Shown here one piece after another: positions 22,654 to 35,259 of a stretch of 64,000 bases of DNA (the first letter of the stretch is position 1; the number at the start of each line of letters is the position of its first letter). Position numbers and translations under genes: made by a program. This DNA comes from Pyrenula massariospora (lineage: Eukaryota > Ascomycota > Eurotiomycetes > Pyrenulales > Pyrenulaceae): the NCBI GenBank assembly GCA_021030905.1, contig JAGFMI010000007.1:496001-560000 (forward strand), in the 5' to 3' direction. The notes beneath the pieces are model-generated. The model was given only the letters and a program-made list of their open reading frames with translations, was not told the origin of the DNA and searched no databases.

Positions 22654-25600
22654 ATGGCGCTGCCTCCCCCACTTTCCCCTGTATCATCAGCTAGCAGAGA
22701 GAGCACTGATACAAGCGGGCCACTATCACATTGTCGATTGTCTAGCAATGAAGAAGCGAACCCTTTGCGTGTGTTTACGATTCCTCGGAAACCGCTCCCT
22801 ACCTACACCGCGCTTCCTGTTACGCACCGATCTGAGCTGGACAACGAGCCCCTTAAGAGACGCCGGCGCACAGTATGGAAGCCCTACTACCTGCGACGAC
22901 GGATCGTAAGCGGGTTTTTGATTACATTTGCTGCATTCTTCATCGTTACCGAAACCTTGTACGAAGTATCTCGGAGAAATCAAGGGTTGGTGTCTACCGA
23001 TACAGGACGGCGGTATCTATGGACCTATGGCCCAACAGCTTGTAAGATGCCAGCTCTGTCAGTAGTCGATTGAACAGCTGAATTCTCACAGTCCTTACTG
23101 GAATTGGTGCGTTTTGGTCTCGCCTAGAGTTTCAAGCGAAGCAAAACGCTCCTTGGGCTGCTCTTTCCATGGGTCCTGTGCCAGCGTCTCATGGCATTCT
23201 CCTCGATTACGTCTCTACAATGAGGCCAATTGCCCTCGTCAAGGCTGTTCAGAAACGCCACTCCCTTGTCACGTTAAGCGTGCTTGGTTCCATATTGATC
23301 AAGCTCACCATCATCTCCTCGACCAATCTCATGTCTTTATCGCAAGTAGCGATTCATCGAGGAAATGTCAAGATAGCAGTTGCCAACAAGTTCACCGGAA
23401 ATAAGACCGCTTTGTCACAGAATGATACAATGCCATGGGAGGTGTTGAGCGGAATAAACTACAGGAACCTGTCATTTCCCCACGACACTAACGAGCAGTA
23501 TGCTATCCAATCCTTCAAGGCTGAAGCAGTCCCAGAAAGTTCGATTATCGAGGCTACTGTCGATGGATTCAATGCATACTTCGACTGCGAGCCGGCGTTC
23601 GTAATCGCTGGAGACTCTGCTATCATACAGGCAAGTAATACCACCCCCCGAGCTGGGGCCACTGCAGGACATGCAGAACTGTTTTCACCGTCCTGTAACA
23701 TATCAGGCATTTCGCTTCCTGTGCCTCTGAACGATTGGGCACCTAACTTAATCGAGTCATGGATCACTATGCAGACCTCGTTTTGCGATGACATGTCAGA
23801 AGATGAAGGAAAGCGTGTTTTGATCTCTACAGGATCGTTTCTTGTGGGTGAAGAGCACCCGTTGGAACCAAATATCATCAAAGGCCCAACAACATTCGAC
23901 ATAGTCATGAATTTGACAATAGTTTCTGCTGCAAATCTCGTTTGCCATCCGATGTACACTATGAGTAAGGTACTCGCTCAGAGGAACCAAACCGAGACGA
24001 CCGATAGGATCCAGCTTTCAACTTCCATAAAGTTTCCTGATCAGAACTGGACTTTCCCCGGTATTACCGGATGGGATATTTTTAATGCGCAGCACATCGA
24101 ATCTTCAAGCGCAACTGGCGAGAATCTTGATCAGCCGTATGTGGCGATGAACATATCCATCAATAAGCAAATGGTCCAGGGTTTGCATCTTTACGGGGAA
24201 GACAGACCAAGCTTCGAAGACCTCATGGACGTCAAAACTCTGCAGGCCGTAGCAAATCGCTACCAAGGTGTTATTGGTGCGCAGATTGCCCATCTTCTAC
24301 TGAAGACTGATGATGAGACCACAGCTATCGGATCAGCCATTGTCGTCCAAAACAGGTTATTTTTTGAGAAGCTTGCTGTTCGGCTCGTTGAGGCATTACT
24401 GTTGACACTAATGCTTATATGTTTCGTCTCTTGTTTTTGCATCCCTAGGCAAGGGACGGCAGCTCGTAATCCAGGATCAATGTTGGGTATCGCTATCGTT
24501 CTTCGCAGCTCTCCGACCTTTCGTACCCTTCTTCATACGACAGGGGCTTCATCCCTTCAAGATATTCAAGAGAGCTCACGACGATATCTCTTTCGAGTCT
24601 TACCGAGTGATGTAGTCAAGATCGAATTGGTAGACAGCCATGAATCAGCTGCCGTAAGAGGTTCAAATATTGACACGTCCAATCCAAGACAGTCCTTTCA
24701 CTGGAGACCGGTCGCTGTGAGCTGGGCTGGTCGCGGTGGTATATGCAGTATTACAATAGCCGTCATCATTGCGCTCGAGGTTGTGCTTCATTCGTCGCAA
24801 CGGCACTCCGGGCTTGGGAATGTCTCTGAAAATGGCTATTTGCACTACCTGTGGAGATATACACCCGCCATCACCGTCTTTCTTATAGGGTTGCTGTTTA
24901 GCTCCATTGACTTCGCTACTCAATGTATGGGACCATACGCAGGATTGAATAAGCCTTCAACATTTTGTCGCTCGCTAAAGCTTAACTTTCTAGACCAATT
25001 ACCGCTTCGAGCTCTTCTTGAGTCTGTAAGACTTGGACATCCAGCGGTAGCACTAACGACTGCGGCAACTATTCTAGGATCCATGCTCACTATTGTCGCA
25101 AGCGGCATCTATGGACCAAGCGCTGTTCCTGCAGCATGGCCTGCACCTCTAGAACAACAGAGCTTTTTCAACTCTTCCACCTACGTCGACACTTTGATAT
25201 ATGCAGACACCTATGGGATGGACACAGCGGGCTTGATCCAGTATAGCAACTTGCCAGAGCCTGACTGGACATACGGGGACCTTGCTTTGACCCAGATTGG
25301 GCTTTCAGATGCGGGACTTCGTACGGCCCGACAAGAGCTTACGACCGGATCTGCTTCGATCAATGTGATACTTCCAGCCATCAGAGCAAATTTAGATTGC
25401 GTTGTTAGGCCACAAGAAGTACTAAACATTACCTTCCAACCCGGAAATTCCACCAGTGACGAACGAATACAAGCCACGCTTAAAAATCCTCTCAACGTCA
25501 CCACGCCCGAGGAAGGCTGCCGATGTTCAGATTTCCACTTATGTTATCTTGCTCCAGGGCTATATACCGGTACCGAGCCGGGTAACTACTTTGCAGTGGC

Positions 25601-26648
25601 AAGTGAAAGGAGGTACACATGCTCGGACTATATTTTTATGTGGGGTTTGGTTGGAGAGACTACAGTAGAGCATGTGACATATATTGGCTGCAACGAAACG
25701 ATCCAGTCAGTCATGGTAAACACGACGCTCACATTCCCGGATCTTACGATCGACCACGCGCATCCTCCAATACCCGACGAGTCGACGACCCAGAAATCTG
25801 AAGTCGTCCCAACTTTAGTATCCTACTTCATGAACCAAGGTCTCCAATCCAGGCCTGTTGAAGGAGCATCATTCGACACCTTCTGGGACGCGGCTGTAGG
25901 TGGCCAGTTCGGCCAGCCTCTCTCGCTCTCCGACCTTAGATCAGCCGACACTACCAGGGTCATCAGCCGCATCAAACAGTTACACGGAATGATCAGAGCC
26001 CAGCAATTCAACAACAGCACGCGACTATCGACCGAAGAGTATCCGAATCGAACTGCTGGTGAGCCGCCTCTCAATGGGACAATTACCGACCCAAACCGCC
26101 TCCGTCTCATCCAAGATACTATATCGACACGCATTCTTCAGGCCTTCCTAGCGACAATGGTACTGTGCGCTCTCATAGCTGGCTTCCTTATGGACACGAA
26201 AAACGTCGTGCCCAAGAATCCGTGTAGTATTGCCGCAGTGGCCAGTCTATTGGCTGACTCCAATCTCCTGCACATACTACCGGAAGGCGCGGAGTACATG
26301 AGCGATGAAGAGATCCAAGAGAAGGCTCGCTTGGACGAGTGTCTATTTCAGATCTGTTGGGCCCGACCTAGTCCGAGTAGTGATGATGCTGTCGTCGTCG
26401 TATCGGAAGATGACGTTGCTGCTACAAACAAAGAGAGTGGAAATAACAAGGATAAAGGTATACCAAAGGAAGCCAGATATGCCATCTATGTCATTCGAAG
26501 AACTATGCAGCAAGAAGATGATGGCAAAATCGAGGAAGAGACGATGGAAGAAGGGGAAAGAACAGGAACCCGTAATGATGATGATGCGACGACACAGCCT
26601 CCACAATCATCTCTTCTACTAACAGAAAATCACCAACCGAATGAATAG
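22654..26648 (+). CDS. Large DUF3433 multi-pass membrane protein (1314 aa)
   Basis: Two exons, 22654-23041 and 23092-26648, joined over a 50-nt intron, give 1314 residues. A cytosolic Ser/Pro-rich N-terminus is followed by a membrane segment near residue 90-110. Further hydrophobic segments include LVTLSVLGSILIKLTIIS, LVEALLLTLMLICFVSCFC, ICSITIAVIIALEVVL, AITVFLIGLLF, VALTTAATILGSMLTIVA and ILQAFLATMVLCALIAGF. Between them lie two long, probably extracellular, regions with many N-glycosylation sequons (NxS/T) and cysteines. The phrases FWSRLEFQAKQNAPWAAL and LDYVSTMRPIALVKAV are typical of the first DUF3433 unit, and a second unit follows after about residue 500. The function of the family is unknown. 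The C-terminal tail is acidic and lysine-rich. Confidence 0.85.
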
Positions 26649-28326
26649 CGATAAAACCAACTACCGTAATGAAAGAAAATGTCCAACACATACTCTATGA
26701 CTGAGGAACTCAAGGAAAGCTTTCCTGAGAGATATTTGATTCACCCGGTGCGATATTGTACTGCCCTAAAGTACCTACCTACCTGCATTTCGCTCTGTGG
26801 CAAGCCCCTGACATTGAGTCACCTAACTACCTTGCAATTCGGGGCACGAGGCACAGCGCTCGACAGGAGCTGACCCAATGCGGCTCAAGAAGCTTTAATT
26901 CCCTCTGTTCGGGCACGCAATCTTGCAGTCCTACTCAGAAATAGTTGATTATAAGCAAGATCTGTTGCTACTAAGAATAACCTAGCTGTCTCTCTTGAAT
27001 TCTGGGGGCGGTCACTTGTGGTAAATCTAGGGTCTAAGGCCAAAAGAGGCAATTGTACGCGGTAGTATTACATCTCAATTAGTTTTTAGACTCCACCGCT
27101 ACGTGTGGTAGTAAATTTGCCTGGCTCGACGTCTTGTTTTTTTACGGTGTGCACCGTTCCCAGCATTACATCCAGTCTAGCTTTCGAAGGTCGTCTCGAG
27201 TGTCTCAAATGTCTCTACTTTCCGGCTCAACATCAGGCAAAGCACTGCAACATAGTGTGACACATTGCCCGCGGGGCGAGTGATAATTACCCCTTTTAAA
27301 GACTTACTAGCGCAATACGAAAGACACGCACTGATGACCAGGGGCGAGCGTCCAATTTCTGGGCACCAGGTGAGTGTTTGCCTCTTACGCAAGCGCGAAG
27401 AACTCCTGTAGCAGGATAGGAGATTGGTTTGGGTTCGACTGCTGGGCAGGTAGTTATTGAAGGGGAGTAGAACTCGCATGCTGGGACTCGAGTAACGTGC
27501 TTTGATAGGGTTGAGCATTACACGTGATACATGATGCGCGGAACGGAAGGTATCGGTGTGGGTAGGTACTTATGTATGCACTGTATGTGCCGAATGCAAT
27601 TTGTGGAGATTTGGCTGGTTGCGCGGGGGTTTTGTGCTAAGCTGAGCAATGGTAAAGTAGATGGGGCCTGTAGAGGGAATTTATGTCCAGGAGCTGCTTG
27701 TCCGACATTTGATGGGGTTCTGATGTGTGAACTGTAGTATTTAGGAGGGGGTTGACTGTTGTCCTAAGCTTTGACTCACGAACCACGTCCAATTTGGGTT
27801 CTGCTTTTGCTGGATCGGTTAGTCACATCTCCCCTGTGTCTTCCGAATACTTGCCTACATATATATCTTCTACTGTCCAGTTTTCTTTGTTACGTCCTTC
27901 AAATATAAGACGTGATGTATGAGGATTAGCACAGCACTAAGGTTTTCAACGAGCAAATGGCTCTGACTTCACTTTCGTAATCGATATCTTGGGTTTCGAT
28001 GGCGGTATATCCTGCTTTCGAAATAAACCGGGTTAGGTGGATGGCGGCGACTCTACGTGACTCGGCTTGAAGACTGCTTATTTCTAGTAAATCAGACGGG
28101 TCTTGGGAACTTAAGAAAAGATGAGGTTTCACCATCTTCGATAGCTCCAATTCGATCGGACTGCTTGTTAATGAAAGAAAAAATCAAAAGTAATCAGAGC
28201 GAGAGACGCCTAGACACCATGTACGCGTGCACGGTACACTGGGGTGTGCAAGGACAAGAAGGTGAATGATTGTCCTCATCAGACCCAGATCCTCGATTGT
28301 GTCTGTACAACCAATGCGTCATATCA
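26649..28326. other. Intergenic region, no gene seen
   Basis: Between convergent 3' ends of the DUF3433 and ankyrin genes. Short frames such as 27177-27518 (minus) and 27531-27737 (plus) show no motif. AT content changes from place to place, but I see no repeat, transposon end or RNA gene. Confidence 0.45.
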
Positions 28327-31300
28327 TTATTGCTCGATATATCCTCTCCTCGGCGGCGACGGCAGAAAAGGCGCACCAACGGGCATCGCGCTCGCCATGG
28401 TCAGTTCCTTCATCCTCCTCTCATGATTGCGCTCATCGTATGAATCCTGATCCCTTGCCCACCTCTTCTGCGCACCGATGCGATACTCCAGCGCCTTCTG
28501 CTCCTCAAACAGGATCCCCTTCCGGTTGTCCGCCTCCAGCCGGAGCCTCTCTCGCTGCGCCGAGGTTTCCACGTTCGCCACGTCGGCGCGGTGCTTCAAC
28601 TCGTCGCCCCGCTCTTGCTGCCGCCGCTGCGCGCGCTCCCGCTCGCTCTGCCGCTCGAGGTCGTCGCGCTGCCGTTGGAACGCGAGCTGCTGGTCGAGCT
28701 GCGCCTGTCGCAGGTTGTGTTTCTGGTCCTCGGCCTCGGCGGATTGGGCGAGGCGGAGGTGGTGCTGCTGGTTTTCGATTGTCTGCCGTTGGGCCTCGAG
28801 CTCGTTGGTGCGCCTGATGTGGCGCTGGTGGGTTGCTTCCTCTTCGGCGATTTCGGCGTCCCGCTTTTGTCGTTTCTCTTCGATTTGCTTGAGGTGCGTT
28901 GACATTCCTTCGGCATCTTCGGGCTGACGCTCCCTGGTGTCGAGAGCGTAGTAGACGTCTCTCTTGGCATATCTTCTCAGTAGCGACTCGAGCTCGCCGG
29001 CAAGACCTTGTGGGCCACGAAACACTCCCTTAGAAACGTACCTCGTAGGTGAGTAGCAAAAATGCCCATCATCGAAAAGATTGAAATCTTCATCAATCCC
29101 TTCATGTAGATATGCAGTCAAAATTGCCTCAACCATCGGTACTGGATCAGCGTTGTCGAGGGCTAGACAAATAAGCGGCTTTCGACCAACTTTGCTTGTC
29201 ACGTCTGATCCTACACTACGCAATACGCTTATGATATGTGCGATCGCGCTATAATTATATCGGGTTGCTGTTCCGTTCAAGAAAAGCTCCCCAATCGCCG
29301 TCCTTCCGCCGTGGATAGGTGACGGTTTGTTTGGATCATGGCCGTTTCTCAGAAGCATTTCAACGGCGTCTGTCTTCAGATTCCTTGCTGCTTCGTGTAG
29401 ACTTCCGTCATTGGGGCGTACATTCGCTCCAAGAAGATTGGAAATCACCCGAACATTGCCATACGCACTTGCAATGAGAAGAGGTGAACGGCCGTCGCTA
29501 TCGGTCGCCGATGCGTTAGCACCGTGCTTGATCAGAAGGTTGATAAGCGAAGAATGTCCGGTTCTCATAGCGAGCTGAATCATTGTCTCTCCTGACTGAG
29601 TATTTCTATAACTCACACTTGCTGCAGACACATCTTTAGCACAAAACCCAGGGCAAATAAGCTCTTTCTACTAACCTCCAAATTCAATTAAGACTTGTAT
29701 GCACGCACTGCTGATTTTAGGGTTAACTTGCGACATAGTCCATGGCAGAATATCGATTTCACTCTGCCGTAGATTGACCTAGTCGAACTTTAGTGAGTTG
29801 GATGGTAGGATGGTATTTACATACAATAGAGTTATTGTCAAAGAGCATTCTCAACGCTTTTGAATCTCTCGGTCTGTTCTCCAAGAGCACACGTAGCGCA
29901 GGCTCAAACTCGTTCTGTACCACCGCAAATGTTGGCTGAATTTGAGAACTTAGATCATTTGGATTCGGCGTTTGACTGGACATAATATCATCAACGATGC
30001 TGCAAAAGGCACTTTCTGAAGTGGTAGATTTGAGGAGGTAATGTAAAGCCCGCGATTTGCTCCGGACTGACGGGTTGGACCGGAGTAAGGCTCTTACGGC
30101 TTTCACGACTCCAAGTTCACAGGCACGGCACAAAGAGACTCCATCCCCGTAATTAGCGTCCGCACCATGGGCAACAAGCATTTCGATCAACGTAGTATCA
30201 TTGCTGGCACGGAGTTGCAGATTTTCAACAGCATCGATAAGTGCCTGGTCCAGGCTAGGACCAGCTGCTCCCATCTCGAGTAGAAATTGCAAGACTTGAA
30301 CATCATGAGCCTCAATCAGTCCAGCGATCATACAAGCTTCAAAGCAGCGTGTGGCAGTCTCAACCATTGTGGTTTTGCTGCAGACTTTGCTGAAGAGGAG
30401 CTTCAGTATCTCTAGCTTCCTCAACGTTGCAGCTAAGATGATGCTCTGGCTTTCTTGCTCATGAACAAAAACATCGTGATCAAGCAACAACTTTACCATC
30501 TCTGTAGGAGTATTTTCTCCACCCACGACCTTTATCAGATATTGATCTACAATGCAGTCGCGGAAAGGGGCTCGAAGGATTTCTTGCATGATGTTGAGCC
30601 TCGCAGTCGCATCGACCATGGTGGTTGTTTCCTCGAAAGCAGCAGCAAGTGAAGCATGAGGTGGGTTTGCTTTAAGAAAGATTTGGAGCAGTTCCATGCG
30701 ACTTTGTGAGACAGCTATGCGTATTGCACGATGGTCATTATATTCCATGAGTGCGCCGTGAGTTAAAAGTTTGTGCACAATATCCAGAAGTTGCCGTTGA
30801 CTCGCCTCTACCATCGCTGCTGAGATTCCCTCCACAGACGGACCAGATCTTAAGAGTATATCAGATACGTCAGACCGGTCGTTATCATCAACAAGGCGGA
30901 CGCTGTGAAATAAGGCGCTGTCGACCACCTTCTCATACGGTCCATACTGTGTCATGAGCTCCAAAAGGGACTCGGCAGCGGCATCTGCCACAGAAATGAA
31001 GACACTACCATTATCCGTGCTAACATCCGCCTGCGCGCCAAGAAGGACATGAAAAGTTTTTAGTGGCCATTGTCTTCCATTACATGAGGCCCTGCAATAA
31101 TTCACGTACGTCTGAAGGCCGCGGCTTGAAGTGTTACGGTCCCTCCGACTAGCTAGAAGTATCGTAGCTCTCGAAGCTTTCTCCGCATCATTGTAGCGAG
31201 GGTTCTGGAGCATTCGAACCAAGCCTTTAGAAATGGTAGCACGAGAGAGATTGGGAGATCTCATCAGCTTAGTCAGGATATTTAAATCGTGCTCTTGGGC

Positions 31301-33193
31301 TGCAAGCACCAGCGGCTTTCCGTCGTTGTGATCAATGGATCCATTCCCAGGGGAGACCAATAATTCAATGATTTTGGCATTGGTGTTTTCTCGAGACAGC
31401 TCGCTTACAAGTGCCTCTGAAATGCTGGTAGTACTGGCATCGGCTTGAAGGGCATGTTGAACCATTTTCAAACGAGTCACATCATCTTCAACCTCCATGA
31501 CCTTTTTAACCAAAGATGAGACCACTCCTTGTGACACTTGCGCTGGACATTTTAAAAGATCCCTTAGCAGATCTGCATCGTTCGTGTTTATGGCCTGACA
31601 CAGAGTTTGAGCGTCGTTGAAAGATGGATCAGCGCCCCCTTTAATTAGAGCATCGATTAAGTCAGGGTCGCGATCAGTACTCTGATCACATACAGCATCT
31701 CTAAGAGCGGCATTGACCGCTTCGCCACACGCTTTGGCATCGAGCAGCAGTTTCGTCATTTGCAGTCGGGTAGGTTTGTTCGCACTTCGGAGATGAGGGA
31801 AAGCGTTATGCAATGATTGTTGATTCACAGATCCTCTTAATAGTAGTTGCAAGGTTTCAATTCGTCCGTACTTTATTGACTCTACTAGAGCGTCACCTTG
31901 ATTGCGATCAAGGGATGCTCCACGTTCTTGAAGAAGGGTAATGATGTCCTCGTGTCCATCTTGCACTGCAAGCGTGAGTTGATTATCGACAGTCGAGCCG
32001 TGTGCCCCGGCATCAAGAAGAGACTTTAGGATCTGAAAGCGCTCTCCCACTTCTACATGCCTCGGAAGACTTTCCATTGCTTGACAAGCGTTCTGAGGGG
32101 ACAGTCTTCCACTCGCCATCACAGTATGAACAACGCCGCTGTGAGCTGCGCCCACGGCTAGCCTTACAGCCTTACCATTGTGCCAATTAATATCGACATG
32201 GTGTTGAGCGAAGATTTTGATAAGTTCGGTTGCATTATTTTCCACGGCAAGAGCAAAGGCATGAGCAGACTGATCTCCAAAAGCTCCAGCAAGGAATAAA
32301 GCATTCAACATCTTGGACTGAGTGCCAGAATCTAAATTTGATGTGCGACTCGTAGAGGACACCAACCCATCGAGGAAGTGCGGGCTCAGAGAGGAAGCGC
32401 GGAGGAGAAGTATGTACAGCATATCAGGACGAGCTAGCCGTACACATTCCGAGACAGCTTCGATTTCCGGTTGCGATTGTAAATCGGCGACGTCAGCAAT
32501 CATGGTCAAGGTGTGTAAGGAGCCACTATTGACAGCCTTAGTCAGCGATTCGAGGAGCTTGTCATGTCGCATTCTCCGGGGTGCTCGGAGAAGGAGAGAA
32601 ACAGTGTTACGATCTCCTTGTAATGCTGCAACCTCAAACTGCTGCGAGCAAAAATTTGGGTCGGCCCCATATTCTAAAAGCTTTGAAGAAATTGGGTTAT
32701 TTTTTATGTCCAACGCGGTAGCAAGGGCTTCATTGCGCCGTGCTTGAGAGGTCTTGGCTGCTAGCAGCCATACGAGGTCTATGTCGCCAGATTGTACGGC
32801 TAATAGTAGAAGCGCATCCCGTTGTTGGACAAGGCTATCTCGTGTTTCTATGTTCTTTACACTCAAAGCATTCCCAGCCTTTTTCAGAAGTGCTTGAATG
32901 ATCCCAACGGGTTCGTTCCGGCGTACAGCGTCTTGTAAAACTGCGGTGACATTCTTGAAATCATAGCTTTCTGTCCTTCTCTTCGTTCGAATCGATGGTG
33001 CACGATACAATTTGGAGGACTTCTGTGTCAACAGCAGTTGTTCTGCCTTACTTTCCGCAGCGGGTGTCACGAAATCTGGGACATCAGCCTCATGCAATTT
33101 AGTCAACGGCGGATCAGTGGTAAATCGAGGGAGGTTTTGGGCCTGTGCAAGCCGCTGGAGGCCAGCGTAGTCGTAAAGGCCAGCTCCCGCCAT
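28327..33193 (-). CDS. Giant ankyrin-repeat protein with C-terminal coiled coil (1592 aa)
   Basis: Three exons, 33193-29825, 29778-29676 and 29633-28327, give 1592 residues; introns are 46 and 42 nt. From about residue 80 to about 1300 the protein is built of ankyrin-like units of about 33 residues (LLLxxGA, AxxxGxxxxVxLLL), many divergent, for example LLDAGAHGSTVDNQLTLAVQ and LLVKHGAN-like turns. The best canonical repeats are near the end (LINLLIKHGANASATDSDGRSPLLIAS). A highly charged coiled coil of about 150 residues rich in Gln, Arg and Glu closes the chain (EEKRQKRDAEIAEEEATHQ, then QRQRDDLERQSERERAQRRQQ). No enzymatic, NACHT or membrane domain was found. It is probably a cytosolic scaffold; partners are unknown. 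It is divergent from the 303-residue protein at 33863-34830. A first exon upstream of 33193 cannot be excluded. Confidence 0.83.
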
Positions 33194-33862
33194 TCCGGCG
33201 CAAGATCATGTCACGGAAGACTCAGTAAGGGAAAGGGAGTAGAAGAAAGTAAAAAGACGAAAGTCGATCAGAGCAGTATTATGTAGAATCATTCTAAAGG
33301 CCAATTGGAATTCTCTTGAGATCCAATTAAAGGCATATCACTTTCCCATTGAGAATTTGGTAACCATAAACGCTCAGACTAGGATATGGCGGCGGCCGTC
33401 CACAGGGTGTCATATCTCCGCTAGGCGAGGTCGCAGCCGGTGAGGCGAAGTGCATAAGTTTCTTTGCTTTGGTCGGCCTTGGATGACCGTCCTTATGAAG
33501 CGGGGTGGGGGCACATAGACCACCATCATTCGCCCGGCCAAGCGGCGAGCTATTCTCAGGCTTGATGCAAGGCTTTATTGCTTTTCGTCTGGACGAGATA
33601 TGCCGTTCTAAGGCAACGAGGCTGCAAAGGCGTGTCGAAAGCACCCTTACAAGGATCAAGCGGGCGCAAACTATAGAGCGCCCCTCGCTTCAGAGTAGTC
33701 TCTGATTGGCTACGCTCGGATCAAGGTAGGGCGATAACCGAGTAGTGCATGAACCTCTTGATCGGCGAGGTCAGGTAAATAGTAACTCACGTACACGTCT
33801 AGCCGTCCAAGACTTTGTACACTGCATTGCAGAGAGTCCTTGCAATCTACAGCCTTGTTCCG
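33194..33862. promoter_or_regulatory. Divergent promoter region of the ankyrin pair
   Basis: The gap of 0.67 kb lies between two divergent start codons and must contain both promoters. A minus frame at 33327-33659 has no domain and is probably not coding. No conserved site could be named. Confidence 0.4.
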
Positions 33863-34830
33863 ATGTTTGGCATTGTTGAGGGGTTCGCTGTCGCTGGTGC
33901 AATCGCAGCTATCGTCACTGCTTTCAAGGACGCAGGTTCTTTGTTTGGCAAATGGAAGTCTCAAAGTCGAAAGGCTAAAGAGAGCCAACAGTGTTCAGAA
34001 GTGCAGAGGTCACTCCAGGCCAACCCATCGGATATCGAAAGCCGCTACAACGATGGATACCGCCAATTTGGGTGGCAATTCGCTCAAGGCGATGGTACGG
34101 CGTGCCTTGATAAGTCGAGCGGCTCACTGCTGACAGGTCTCTTCTCTTAGCCATAGCGCACAGCTCCCTATTATCTGCAGTCGTGCAGTTTAACATGACC
34201 CTGATGGAATGTCTGAAAATGGCGCTGGTAGGAAGCTTCACACCGGATCTGAGGAACCTGTGGCAGGTTTCTGAAACAACTGGACATCAGGCGATGTCGA
34301 CTCTGTCTGACCTATACCAACGCATCTGCTCAACACGACCGATTCCAAGGAACCGAAGAGTCGATGGAAACCAAGATATCCATGCACTTCCTTCATCATC
34401 GCCTCAAGCAGAACATTGGTCTACCTCGATGAGTTTAGTCCCTTTGAATAAAGATGTTGGCACCACGGTTCTCAATAGAGTCAATAGTATCAGCTCCATC
34501 ATAAGCGCTCCACTCCCACCGGCGGACGATGGTACCAGCTGTGCTGACCTGCTGAGGCATGATCTATCAAACCATTGCGCTTTTGACAAATCGTATACCA
34601 TCAGTTTAACGCCGGAAACATGGTCCAGATCAGAGACGTCGGAGGCAGACCCTCGTCTCGTCAGTAATTACTATCCACCGAGCACGTCAAGTACTCGATT
34701 TAGTGGCATCAGAGTGTCTCAAAATCCCGGCTGTGACATCCTTGGGAGAGATTCACCTAGCAGAGCCAAACTTCTGCCGAGCGCGGACGTCCTTCAAGAA
34801 AACCTGCGTGCACTATCCTATCATACATAG
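33863..34830 (+). CDS. Hypothetical protein with hydrophobic N-terminal helix (303 aa)
   Basis: Two exons, 33863-34094 and 34151-34830, joined over a 56-nt intron, give 303 residues. The N-terminus MFGIVEGFAVAGAIAAIVTAF is a Gly/Ala-rich hydrophobic helix, not a cleavable signal, followed by FGKWKSQSRKAKE. This start (xGxxEGFAVAGAIAxIVxAF) is common in fungal proteins of unknown function, some of which are NLR-associated. The middle is helical (SLLSAVVQFNMTLMECLKMAL); the rest, from about residue 140, is Ser/Pro-rich and low in structure. The start at 33863 is chosen over 33815 because the extra residues do not fit the pattern. The gene sits head to head with the giant ankyrin gene. No function can be given. 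Confidence 0.7.
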
Positions 34831-35259
34831 GTGGCAGAACTAATGAGTATGTGGTAATTAGAAGTGCACAATAGCAAAGCAAAACCTTGACTGAAATCTG
34901 TCCTAAGGAGGTGTGTAGAGCAGGCACATTGTAGGAAGCTATCACACTAAAGGACCATGATCAGGTATCCGTGCATCGAGTGGATCTCTTATCCAACCCA
35001 AATGAATTAAATCTTAGTGTGAGGGAAGCTCGGCCCCACACCACGTGCCGGCTGTGGCTGAGCAAGTCACGTGATCTGCAACTCCCATCGTCACTTTGTA
35101 CCATCTGTCTGGAAAACCACCAATATCGGTAAAGACAGGCTTTCGACCTCTACCTTTCTGCCTTAGACCGAACCTTCACATCAAGATCGAATCTCGTGCT
35201 CCATCCTCTTAGACATCAATCAGTCGAGACACCTTTCACGTTCTTCAGGTTCCTTCACC
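34831..35259. promoter_or_regulatory. hob3 promoter with two CACGTG E-boxes
   Basis: Two CACGTG hexamers lie at 35042-35047 and 35068-35073, 26 bp apart and about 190-220 bp before the hob3 start. The second sits in GTCACGTGAT, the extended form bound by Cbf1-type bHLH proteins. The rest of the gap has no gene. Binding is inferred from motif only. Confidence 0.5.

Noticed and set aside
28266-28927. Several open frames on the plus strand, rich in Ala, Arg and Ser
   Set aside because: They are antisense to the charged coiled coil of the ankyrin protein, where Gln/Arg/Glu codons create open frames on the opposite strand.
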